Assembly: GCA_020086605.1 (NCBI GenBank)
Contig: JACBWW010000016.1
Location: 13,533,998-13,597,997, forward strand
Reading direction: 5' to 3'
From: Lanius collurio
Lineage: Eukaryota > Chordata > Aves > Passeriformes > Laniidae
Length of the DNA stretch: 64,000 nt
The translations under genes and the position numbers were made by a program. The notes below the pieces were generated by a model that was not told the DNA's origin, did no database searches, and saw only the letters and a program-made list of their open reading frames with translations. Positions within the stretch are counted from its first letter, which is position 1; each line of letters starts with the position of its first letter. Shown in pieces: positions 1-10,780 of this stretch.

Positions 1-411
1 TGGAGGCCTTTGAACAGTGTTTTCAGATGACCAGCCTCATATCCTGATTGTTCCATGTCTTGAGGAAAGGAATCTGAATAATTACAGAGATAGCAAGGTC
101 TTGGGTAAGTTGACCACAAAATTCAGTTCAAGACAAATTAAAGCACAATTATTTTAAATTCCTAAATTATGAGTTTTGCAATTAAAATAGGAACTCACCT
201 TCAATTTTGACATTAAAAATCTGGACTGCTATGAAACATTTGATATTCATTCTTTATCTGCATTGTCTCACAAGATAGTGTGAATTTGTTAACATTAATT
301 GTATAGACTTGAGCTGTCCTACAGTTTTAGGAGGCCTCTCCTCAGTAACTAATGATGCTTGTCAGTCCCTTTCAACTCAGCATGCTCTGTGCTTCTTCTG
401 TGAATTAATTA

Positions 412-440
412 AATCAATCAATCAATCAATCAATCAATCA
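412..440 (+). repeat. (AATC)n microsatellite
   Basis: Seven uninterrupted AATC units are visible directly. It is a simple repeat likely to vary in length between individuals. It contributes the repeating Ile-Asn-Gln-Ser residues of a short chance open frame, which should not be taken as a gene. Confidence 0.95.
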
Positions 441-849
441 GTCATTGTCTACTGGAGTCAGGTACAATGTGCCAAAATACCTCTTTTACTTAAGGAAAAT
501 AAAAGTGGTGTAAAGATTAGATAAGTCTTGACCAGAGGGATCACATCTTAGCATCAAAGAAGACTTTTCAGTGACCAACCAGGGCTGTAGGACCATAGCA
601 GTTCCAGGCTATAAATACAGTACTAGCCAATCCAAATGCTACATTTTTTCATTACCCTATTGTACAGTAGCTTTTTGGTCTGTATTTTGTAAGAGTTCTT
701 GTGATGTTAATAATTGTCTTGGAACTAGGTTTGATAGCTTGTGGATAGAACCAGTATTTAAGGTTTACTATATATGGTAGATTTTTGCCATAGTAGACAA
801 CTCTATGTCTTGCTCCTGTTTTTCTGATTATATTTTATTTTTATTCTAG

Positions 850-897
850 CATCAATAAAATCCTAGTATTCTGAATTGTCTTTAAGTCTTTTAACAG
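850..897 (+). other. Exon-like segment, non-coding
   Basis: A long T-rich polypyrimidine stretch ends in TTATTCTAG just before this 48-base segment. The segment is closed by CAG followed by GTAAGT, a full-consensus splice donor. All three frames contain stop codons, so if it is transcribed it would be an exon of a long non-coding RNA or an untranslated exon. It lies upstream of, and on the same strand as, the exon chain at 3604-6030. Pseudo-exons of this quality occur by chance in vertebrate introns. Confidence 0.2.
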
Positions 898-1065
898 GTA
901 AGTTTACAGAAATAGGAGTACCAGAAATATTATGAAGGACTATTAAAAATCTCTGTGGATTACAAGCCTGTAAATAAAAGGATGTAGGGCATTTTGGTGC
1001 TATGTCAAAAAGATGTATTACCCTTAGAAGCAATAATTCTTCTAACCATTTCTACAAAATTTATC

Positions 1066-1095
1066 TTTTCTTTTTTTTTTTCTTTTTTTTTTTCC
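1066..1095. repeat. Poly-T rich tract
   Basis: A nearly pure T tract interrupted by two C residues. It is low-complexity sequence. No retrocopy body is recognisable next to it, so it is not called a poly(A) tail. Confidence 0.9.
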
Positions 1096-2030
1096 TGAAA
1101 ATGCAAGCACTATGGGAATATCAGAAGCAAAATATCTGAGTTGAAATCCTGGACACGCTATAGTTCACATTATCATTGGTTCCAGCCTAGGATGGCAAAT
1201 GTGTCAGTGGCTTAAAGTATTTGCTGTCCCCCTGAATAAATTGCACTAATCTGAATGAAAGAAAAATGCAAACACAAATAAAAATGTTAAGGGTTATTTG
1301 ACTATTAATGAGACCCAGTGTTCCTGCCATCTGATGGTTCTGGGACCATTTGGGTGGTCTTCAGCTCAGCCTTGGGTTTAGAACTCCAAATTACTTAAAA
1401 ATTCATTATCATAACAGAGTGGGGTCTTTCAGTGACAATGAATGAATAGAGATTTATATTACCTTCACTAGTGATTAATGAAAAGTCAGTGTCTGAGCTT
1501 ATAACTAAGACAAGTCCTTAATTAAACAACAGGTTAGCTAACACACATCAGAAGTGGCTGTGTGAGAGAATGAACCTGTGCTTTCTCTACAGCTGATTAA
1601 CATGTCCCCAGCTGGTTGTCAAAATGTTTATTGGAAGGCTTCAGGAGTATTTCAATACAGCCAAAGGGACAGATTTCCTTACAAGGATGATTGGAAGAAT
1701 ATTGGCTTTTGACCGTGTATATCATCCTATATTATTCAGATATTTGCTGACTATCTAATATGCTTAACATAAATAAAAATAGTATGTATGTATAGCTGTA
1801 AAATCCTAGCATTTTAGAAACTGATTTATATATTTGTTGATTTTTCATTTTTCTTTTGCTCTGTGTCAGGTTTCTCTTATTTTTCTGCAACAACAAAATC
1901 ATTATCAAGGCTTATAATATAGAGTTGTTTTCTCTTGCTGTCATTATTGGTGATGAGATATGAAATATTTCCAATGAATCTAAAATGCCATGAGCTGCAA
2001 ATAGCTTAGCTAGATTTTTTTTTTTTTCAA

Positions 2031-2225
2031 GCTAGACTACTGTAATTCTCTCTCAACTGCTGGTCTCCCCATAGGCAAATACAACACCTACTAGTTGTGC
2101 AAAATTCTGCCTTTTTTTTTTTCTCACGGAGAGTCTCCCTGGGAATTCTCACTTGCACATTTAATCTGCTCTGTTTTATTCAAAGTCCTTAATTTGCAAA
2201 CAGATTTTTACTAACATATGCCTGA
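2031..2225 (+). mobile_element. Old L2-like LINE fragment (RT C-terminal region)
   Basis: Translated on the plus strand, 2032-2070 reads LDYCNSL followed by GLP. After a shift of frame, 2091-2111 reads LVVQNSA. Reverse transcriptases of the L2/CR1/Jockey group carry a DYCNSLL-GLP block followed about twenty residues later by LQLVQNAAA, and both the order and the spacing fit. Around 2202-2222 a further match, RFLLTYA, corresponds to the later FKILLLTYKAL block. The copy contains stop codons, frame shifts and poly-T insertions, so it is an ancient dead fragment. The exact LINE clade (L2 or a CR1 relative) cannot be settled by eye. Confidence 0.55.
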
Positions 2226-3603
2226 GTTCTCTTCCCAAAAATAGATAGCTGACCCTACATTGTGAATATTGCATTTTATCCTCAGGTTACTTGTTCTCAC
2301 ATAGTCATTTTTTTTTCTACTTCCCTTTGACTCTTCCTGGTTATCTCTGTTCAGCTGATGAAAGATGTAAAATAGATTGAAAACCATTAGAAGATAATGC
2401 CCAGCCTTCCAATGAGAAATCTGATCTCCAGTCTCAGAAACATGCTACATGAAGGTTGTAGTCATTGTCCCAACTGCAGTTGGGAATGCTTTTCAGTTGT
2501 TTCTAATCACTGTCCTAGGATCTTCTTCCAACACCATATTGAGCTAGTGATACAAAGAATTTATGGCAAGCATTATATGCCTGTTCAATTTTAAGCTTAA
2601 GGTATATTAATTTGTATTTATTATTTGTATCATGTAGAGGCAGAGGCTGCTGGTTGCATAGAGTATCTGAAGAAGTTTAAAGCAGTTATCTTGGGAGCTG
2701 CCAGCAGGGTATTTCTGCTGAGCTTCACTCTGGCTGTTGATGTGAAGGTGTGTTCAGCTCTTGGAGGCCTGGGGAGACAGCTGTGGCACAGTCTGAACTC
2801 TGCACTGGTCATAGCTGACCACTGGGTAACCAGCTGGCTCAAAACCATCTCTGGCATGTCTACATGAATTCTGCCTACAAAAAGTGTGATGGAGACCCAC
2901 CCTTGCTTTGGTACCAGCCAGGCTGAGCAAATGGTTTGAGCATGAGTTGGTGTTCTAACTCAGGAAGGAAAACAGCTTTGGTTGTCTTGTTCATTCACAT
3001 GGAAGGAAATTTTATTAAGGACATTATCCAAGTAGAAAACTGGACTAGTGAATGATTTTAAAAAATATATTTTCTGTATAGATGGATTAAAAATGTCAAG
3101 TATTGATCAGTTGCTTGGATATCTATGACTGTATCCATGAGTCCAAGACATCGTCTGCCAGGCTCAGATAAGAACACAACTTTTTTTATCGGCTGGCATA
3201 GTTTAAATTTGCAACCCTTTTCTCCCTTTAATTCAAAGGGTAAAATACTTGCATTATGCCCAGAGGGTAAAAATCTCTGTAAAATTTGCAAACCTAAAGT
3301 AAATTTCAAACATATGTTTTCTGAACTCATTACACTGTTCTCTGGTAACCAGGCTCATAGCACATTTCTTTTTCAAACCAGACAAATGGGACTCCATTTA
3401 TAAATATTTTCTTTGAGAGTGTAAATCTTGAAGATTAAAAAAAAAAGAAAAACAAACCTGCCAAAGGAAGTGCACAGACCAGTATTGTCCCAGCTGAGCT
3501 ATAAAAAACAGTCCTTCCAATGTTTGACTCTGGAAATACGCACGTTTCTGCAAACCTCCCTTTCCTCACCCCGGTTCTTTCCTTACTCCCTCCTCTCTGC
3601 TAG

Positions 3604-5866
3604 GTTTTATAAATCTAAAAGCCAAATATTCCATTTATGTAATGAGATTCATATGCAAAAGGTAAGAAATTGCCCTTTGAGATATATAATTGATAAAAAA
3701 ATGCTTGAAAAAATTTATCGAGGAGAGAATTAATATGCTACCTGTTTTCTGTTTACTATTGGCATTTTGTGCCCTTTTCATTTTCTCTGTATGTCCATTT
3801 CATCATTTATGATGCAAAGAGATTGTTTTTTTACTCTGAAAAAAACTCTAACCAATGGGAGGGAGATCATTTTGAAGTAATTGGTTAAAATCCAGTAATG
3901 AAAAAAGGGAAATGGTTTTGATTTTCATTATATTTAAGGTCATTCCCAGGCCACATTTGACACAGATTCAATGTTCATATAAATTTAATAAATTCTCTAA
4001 AGGAAATTCAAGTAACAGCTGTGAAAAAAATGTGATTAATAGGAGCCAAAATAAGTGTCACTTTGAAATTTGCCAACTGCTGATGGATAGCTAAATGAAT
4101 AAAACTATAATGTCTCTACCAACTTTCAAGAGCAGAAAGCCCTGGGAAATCAGTCACTTAAGTGATAGAAATTTTGCATGCTAGCAAGCTGTAACAGTTA
4201 CACTGTTCATTTTATATCAGATTTCTTACTCAGGGTTTAAATCATACTGTGAGTTATTTCATCACACTCCTGGTCTTTTGATAACAGTATAGTGATAAAG
4301 TTATGTTAAATAGCTCTTTTACTGAAGTAACTGATTCTCCAAAAATACTTCAAATACACTCCTTAACCTATGGATTCAAAGGACATATTAATCTTCTGGT
4401 AACACTATTCAGCCTTTATGTTAAAAAAAATCCCTTAAGCATGTTTTTTACATTTCCAGGTGCCTCTGTGCTGTGGTGTGCTGGTATCCAGAACTAGAGG
4501 CAGGGATTCTGCCACAGCTGAATCCCCAACCTGGATGTCAGTGAGGAGCTGAGAGTGGTCCACCACTGTTTTAGGCACTGTTATAGGCACAATCAGTATA
4601 AAGGCACTTAATATCAACCTGACTTGTATGAGAGAGGAATAATTACATTGTTAAAATCTTTTATGTGCAACTGTATTTATATCCTTTTATTTGTATATGT
4701 CTAACCTTTAAAAAATGTTGTATCAGTATATTTAAAATAGCAAGTATATTTAAAATAGCAAGATGTCACCAGTTTAAGAGCTCTTCCGTTGTAATTTTGA
4801 TGTAGTAAAATATTCTGAACCTTTCAGAGTCAAGGGAAATTTCAAAGAGAAATTAGAAGAAATTTCAATGCTGCCGAGGGTTTGGACTGAAGAATTGAAG
4901 CTCCAGTTCTGCAGCCTCTACATAAATCCTCTACAGATAGAGTGCTTAAAAACTTGTTAAGTTGGTTGTAGGTGAATAGAAAAGCAGAAGCAAAAAGCAA
5001 TGGTGAGTGGTTGAGGACGTTGCTGTAATAAAAATAGCATGTACACTAGTAAAAACTGTTTGAATTTAATTTCCTTGTGTTTTATTATTTTTGTGGTTAT
5101 CAACTGTTATAAGCTGCTAGATAGTATTTAGAAGTGTATCATGTGATTGACACTTGTCAAGATATTAAAAACAATTCAGCTGCAGATGAACTATCCTTAA
5201 TTCCACTAATGTTAATATGTGTGTGTGCAAACTGTAGTGACCCCAGTATACTTTTCTCAAAGAATCAATAATGTTACCAGAAGTACCCTCAGGGCCTCAC
5301 ATGTGTTTATAATATGCATACTTCTAGCTAAAATCAGCATCTGAATTACTGAAATATGCTGCATTATATCCTCAGATAATGTAAATCAGCATAACTCCAC
5401 TAAAGTCAACCTGGGAAAGCCAATTTGTAGTAGTAGAAGACCCAACTTGCTGTAGTTATCCTGTTGCATTCTGCTTATTAATCCATTGGTACATCATATT
5501 TTGTCTTTATCTCCAGAAACAGATTCCTCAGAGGCTGAATGGACTTGTACCCATGAAAAGGAAAGTCAGAAAGCTTAAAAATTGGCTGACTTCACAAGGT
5601 GAGTAAGAGAGGTCAGTAAGGCTCCACGAGTAGTAGCAGCTAGTACAGCCCAGCAGGAGAGGGCTGGAGAATAAAACTCCTGAATTTGTTTCGGGGAGCT
5701 GTTTTGGAGCAGGTCTAATCTGATATTGAGAACTGAGTGAGCATGTGAATCACATTTGTGCTATCTTGGATTATCTCTTCCAGCTGATTTGCCCTTGAAA
5801 GAAACCCAGTTTGTGCACCCTGAGACTGCTCTGAGAAGTGAACCAAAGCACAGGAACTGGGGCTGA
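3604..5866 (+). CDS. Putative spliced reading frame, three exons, unrecognised
   Basis: Three exon-like segments lie in order on the plus strand. Exon 3604-3661 (58 bases) follows an almost unbroken 48-base pyrimidine tract ending CTGCTAG and is closed by AAG|GTAAGA. Exon 5517-5598 (82 bases) follows TCTTTATCTCCAG and ends AAG|GTGAGT, a full-consensus donor. The terminal exon starts at 5784 after TTATCTCTTCCAG and reads to a TGA at 5864-5866. The first exon ends in phase 0 and the second is open in phase 0. The second ends in phase 1 and the third is open in phase 1. The joined frame is basic in the middle (PMKRKVRKLKNWL) and ends SEPKHRNWG. A frame starting at the ATG near 3653 would give about 57 residues, or the segment may be the C-terminus of a longer protein whose earlier exons I could not find. 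I see no known domain. It could equally be a non-coding RNA or a chance assembly of pseudo-exons. Confidence 0.25.
4725..4760. repeat. 18-bp perfect tandem duplication
   Basis: An 18-base AT-rich unit (AGTATATTTAAAATAGCA) occurs twice back to back with no mismatch. It is a simple local duplication, probably from replication slippage. Confidence 0.95.
5381..5410. repeat. Possible fragment of an old amniote interspersed repeat
   Basis: The segment GTAAATCAGCATAACTCCAC followed by TAAAGTCAAC resembles a motif (TAAATCAG, AACTCCACTGAAGTCAATGG) that I recall as recurrent in reptile and bird genomes. Other fragments of apparently the same family occur at 7471-7510 and 25852-25895. The match is short and made from memory, so family assignment is left open. 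Confidence 0.3.
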
Positions 5867-6006
5867 GGGAGATCTGTACTTCCTAAGCTCTTGAATAAGT
5901 CAAAATGAAGCATCAGTGTAGACTCTCTCTAAACCCCCAGTCATTGTTTTTTTTTTGTTTTGCTTTTGTTTATTCTCCCCTTCTCTCTGTTTTATTATCA
6001 TGATTT

Positions 6007-6012
6007 AATAAA
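6007..6012 (+). terminator. Poly(A) signal AATAAA downstream of putative terminal exon
   Basis: A canonical AATAAA lies about 140 bases after the TGA of the putative terminal exon, giving a plausible short 3' untranslated region. AATAAA is common by chance in DNA this AT-rich, so it supports the transcript model only in combination with the splice sites. Confidence 0.25.
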
Positions 6013-6034
6013 ACACAATTGTACTACATTTGGA

Positions 6035-9000
6035 ATGACAGCTGACTCCATCAGGGACTTGACCCAGTCCTCTTAGAATTGCAATATTCACCATGATATA
6101 AGTGGAAGCTGATATGACTCTGAAAGGAACCTAGGGCTACACAGAGGGATTATTTGCTTCAGGAAATCATATCAGTATGTTTTTGGCTTGACAGAATCTG
6201 TTCTTTTTACGTTATAGAAATACTAGCTGTCTTTGCTCTACCATTATTTTAACATAACATGTTAAAAACATGTTAACTGTGATCTGTCTCAGATATGATG
6301 AATTTATGGATGAAGAGACTGGAATGTATGAAATCTTTCAATGAAAGTGCACTTAACATGATAGAAAAAGCATTTGATATTTGGGCATAATATATAGTCA
6401 TTGCCTTGTAGTCATCTCTAATCTGGGTTTCAGACCCCTGTAAAAAATATCAGATGCTTAGCTGACAAAGCTTTCTTTTTCTGCAAAGCAGGTACTGCAC
6501 ACAGTGTGTTCTTCAAGAGTTACTTACGCCTCTTAGGAGAGCATCTAAGCAGTGGAATATATTGGTATGATTAAACTGTACCAACAGCGATGGCTGGGGA
6601 CTATGTACATGTATTTGGAGTACCAGTGGAGATGCTAGTCTGGAGAAGAGCTATGACACATGAATTCTTCTGGGCAAACCATCTGGGCATTGACCCAGCT
6701 GCTTCAGTGAGTTTGAGAGCTCACAGGAGGCTTGACACTGCTGTGGCCAGTAGTGCAATCACTGCTAGCAACATTATTTGCAATATCTTAATTAGTGTGT
6801 TTACATTAATTCAGGCTTTCCAAGGTGACCTGTCCCACCTGGCCTGTGTCTGTATGGTTTGGAGTGGCGACAAAGTGGTACAATTTATGCCCTGTCCCAG
6901 TCTTACCTCAGCATCTTATCTCAATGTTTGCAGCACTGACAGCATGAGGCAGCCTCGTCTGTGGGCTGGCAAGACCTATCTCCATGTCTGTGCCTGCAGC
7001 TGAAGTTACCACACTCTTGAATACTGACTGCAGTGTATCCTCTGTGCCTCTTCAATTGTAGAAGGGAAAAGGGAAAAAACACCCCACTTTTCATGCCATT
7101 TTGCATCTCCAACTCATTATTATGAAATGATGTCTCTTAACTAGTTTTGCTTTTAAAAACTCAACTTGCTTGACAACTACTCAATTATTTTTCTGTGGAA
7201 ACCAAGGTAATAATGCTTTTGGCTCCTGTTATGCTGTACTCTTCTGAAGTTATGCTATTGTAGAACTTCTTAAAAGTCTCAAAAATATGCAATATATGAA
7301 CTAAGTGACTGCACAATAGTTGATTCTAAGATAAAATACACTCTGTTTTTATCTGCCTATGAAAAGTGCACTCAAATTTATTAGTAGAAACATCAAAGCA
7401 GAGATGGACTGAATTAGATTTTACATATCAATAGATATCAGCTAATAGCATTTTTCTTCAACCTATTTTCCTATTGAATTCGATGTCAATGGGATCAGGA
7501 TTTGGTTGAATTTCCCTCTTTAATCTATTCATTGCAAATCATAGAGATGACAAAGGAATTTGCATGTCCATGCACAGTAGCCCATGTTATAGTAGAAGAC
7601 TGAATGATTGTTGAGTATTGGCTAAATGCATTGTCTGTACAAGATCATGCCAAATGCAAAGTGAAAGTATCACTGAGAACACTGAATGGGATTTTCAAAT
7701 GGCCAGTCACAATGCGGCGTCATCCTCCAGGTTCAATTATATGGTGGTTTGAAATGTCATAGACATATATTAAATGCAGTTAAATTTAAAAGATGTAGCT
7801 CTTTACACAGACATAAATATGCATTTTATAAAGGCAATCATCTTTTGTCCTCTTTGGTCTCCTGACAATTACCTTGGAGATTCTGAGAGTTTCCCACGAA
7901 GCAGCACAGCTCATAGGCTCTGAGTTTGCAAAGCATTCAAATGTTTTACTGGACTGAAGATTTCAGAGGAAACTTCAGGCTGTTGGAATTGTGGTGGTCA
8001 GAGAGTGGTTTAAACAAAAAAAGCTTTTTCATATTGTAACCTTGGTAAAAAAGCTGCAGTGCAAGAAGTTACACTCATATTTAGGCATTTGAAGCTCCTA
8101 AAAGGGTAAAAAGCTCATGAAAGAGTAACCCATGAAATAAGTGGACCTGTGTCCATGTGGTCTTGCCCAAGAGATGGCAGTCTGCATGGGGTTTGTAAAT
8201 CTAATTATAGTGTGAGCAACTACTTTGGTCTGATATTGCCATTGGCATGTTTCATAATGTAAACATTTGTAAATAATAATTGTTTTAGGTCCTATCAGGC
8301 TTAGATTTATCACCAGTCCCATTGTCTGCAGCGTAGGCTGTTGAGAGAATTGGTAAATCTGCATTAATAGTGGTGCTTCATATTGAGTGCTCTTCCAAAG
8401 TCTCCTTTTATCATACACTAAAAATCATTCCCTTGTCTAACAAAGATAGTACCAGTGCTCTTTTATTCTGTTCAATTATGTGGAGCACACTTTTTTTCTC
8501 CTCCTTTTTTTTCAAGGGGGTTAATCTTCAGGGATGAAACAGATTACCAGCTTTTGAACCAATTTAAGTAGAATCTCCAGAAACAAAGCCAGGACAAATA
8601 ATTATTGGCAGTTCACAGAAGGTATTCCGTGCCCACAGCTCTGCAGGATGCCATTAAAGTCAGTTCACTTGTCTTAATGGGAAACACCTGTAATCTGGAA
8701 CACAAGAGGAAAAATCAAACTAACCATGCTGGAGACATTGAAAATAAACTGAAAATAAAATCTTCCCTTATGTCCCCCCCTTCTTCCTTCTTTCATCTGC
8801 ACTCTTGAGTCCCCAGACTATCATCAGTATCCCTCATTTCTTTTAAAACAGATATGAAAGCCTGTCTTCATAGACATTATATTCCTTCATAGACACTGAA
8901 GGATATGAAGCAATTTCAGTTGCAATACTAAATCAGAAGAAAACTTACTACAAACAAAAACATGATTCATAAATGTTCAGTTGGAACTAGCTATTAAAGG

Positions 9001-10235
9001 GAATGTAAACCAGCTGAAAATGTTTCTCATAAATAATGGCTTAAGTCATTAAAAATATACTGGTCTCTAAAATTCCAAGATCTTTTGTTTTCTACTGCTT
9101 TCTGAAAATATGCTTTGGACAATGTATTTCTCTGGCTATTTTAACAGGTTAGAGTCAAATAATAGGTGAGAAATATGCCCTCGGTATTCACAGACAACAC
9201 AAATTTATGTAATTTTCATAATTTCATTTGGAAAATCCAACAATCATATTTAAGTTCAAATGTAGAGTTATGTCACTGGATTGGAAAGTAATTCACATAT
9301 TGTCACAGTCTGAATTAGAAAGGCTAGCAGAAATTTAAGAACAAATTTTAATTGAGTCAATCTCTAGTGTAAAATCAACATGCAGGTATCTTGGCTGTTT
9401 TTATTAATGTGTTCATGAACAATTTTCACCTTTTCCTTCTCTCTATTTCTTTTAATTTTATCTTTTAAACAGAAATATAAGGAAGAAGAAATCAGAGAGA
9501 AAAAATTTGGTTTTAAACATTTGCAGTTACAGAGAAGAGGCCATGACATAGGAAGATGTTGAAAGAAGGCAATTCCTCAGCTCCAAATTTTTAGAGGTCT
9601 AAAAATACACCAGACTGTGAGAACTACCAGCTACATTTGCAATGTGGTACAAGTTTAAAAATGTCACAGCACATAAAAATATTACTTTTCTACCTTAAAC
9701 TCTGGTGGATGTTGTGTTAGCTTCAGAGTAAAGCTACTGTGGTAACTTGAATACTTTGAATATGCATTCACAGCACGGAAATAGTATGAAAACTGGCTTT
9801 CATCTGACTTTTCATGTATCCAGGAAACAGATTTATTCCACTTTTTTAAATACTAAAAGGAACTCTTTCTGACTTCAGAAATTATTTTAATCAATCTTTT
9901 CCTATCCAAGGTGACCGTGTCATTGTATTGATAGCTTAAAAAACCCCAAACAATAAATCTGAAAGATAACCAGCACAAGAGTGGCATGAACAGGGAAAAC
10001 AATTCTTAAATACATAAAGATACCCAAATTCCAAAGAATATAAGGATCCCTGAAGGTATCCTGTGCAGCCGGAATGCCTTGTAGTCAAAGGGATTTCCTT
10101 TTCAGTATTATTTCACTGTAACTCATTGTTGAAAGAATTTTCTTTTTATTATAGCCCACAAACAAAGGGATCACTGTTCCATGTTGCTCTTTTATGGAGC
10201 TTTGAGTTTTTTTAGGTCAGAAGGCAGGCTGCAGT
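6035..10235. other. AT-rich non-coding stretch
   Basis: No gene is recognised. A 137-codon open frame at 6590-7003 on the plus strand is within what chance allows for a window of this size, and its translation shows no known domain. A short inverted repeat with 9-base arms around AAA lies at 6255-6275. A probable old repeat fragment is listed at 7471-7510. Confidence 0.6.
7471..7510. repeat. Possible fragment of an old amniote interspersed repeat
   Basis: The stretch reads ATTGAATTCGATGTCAATGG followed by GATCAGGATTTGGTT. It resembles the pattern ATTGACTTCAATGGGA-CAGGATTTGGCCC known to me from many reptile and bird loci. A shorter version, TTGACTTCAATGGGAAA, is at 17207-17223. I cannot name the family from the sequence alone. 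Confidence 0.35.
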
Positions 10236-10239
10236 GTAG

Positions 10240-10740
10240 CTTGTTCATTGTCTGATACACCCCATCCTGCCAGGGAGCCGATACCAGGATGTTCTAGGAT
10301 CCCCAACACCTCTACATCTTCAGCCTCGTGGGGCCTTGTACATCATGCCCTGAGGGTGTTTTGACTTGCCTTTTCCCCCACATCACCCCAGTCAGCACAG
10401 GAGCTGGAGTGGCTAACAGGATAACACTGCTGCCCATAACTAATACAGAAAACTCCACTCAAATAGAGAAATGGGGCTTAGTGTGAATGCAGCCATTCTC
10501 TGCATCGTGCAGCTCCCCCTCACCCCTTTGCCTCTTCATCCCATCTCCTCTGTGTCCCTTCCTACTCATAGTGATCTAACCTGGATCTGCAATGCCTTCA
10601 GGGAGAATAGATGCAAAGTGTCTTTCCCACATCAGGTACCAGCAGCCTGATTTATAGGAATGTCACAAAAGTACACCTCAAAGAGGCAAGGTCTGTTCTG
10701 GAACAGCCCTCTGCACTTGGTGGGCCAGCCTGAATGCAGT
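10240..10740. other. GC-elevated block, unassigned
   Basis: Composition rises clearly above the AT-rich surroundings, with C-rich runs such as CCTTTTCCCCCACATCACCCC. No open frame over 60 codons, no CR1 similarity and no long terminal repeat boundaries could be recognised. It is directly followed by a 17-bp tandem duplication. It could be an old unclassified transposon or a conserved non-coding block. Confidence 0.4.
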
Positions 10741-10746
10741 AAGCAG

Positions 10747-10780
10747 CCAATTAACTACATATCCCAATTAACTACATATC
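10747..10780. repeat. 17-bp perfect tandem duplication
   Basis: The unit CCAATTAACTACATATC occurs twice in direct succession without mismatch. Confidence 0.95.

Larger units (their letters stand above)
1..3603. other. AT-rich non-coding stretch
   Basis: No identifiable gene lies here. The stretch holds an AATC microsatellite, a T-rich tract, one strong exon-like segment (850-897) and an old LINE piece, each listed separately. A weaker exon-like segment lies at 27-104 at the window edge. The moderately GC-richer part at 2630-2950 has short overlapping open frames on both strands, and I could assign it to no family. Confidence 0.6.

Noticed and set aside
6590..7003. A 137-codon plus-strand open frame
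   Set aside because: This length is expected a few times by chance over both strands of 64 kb. No domain, splice or promoter signal supports it.
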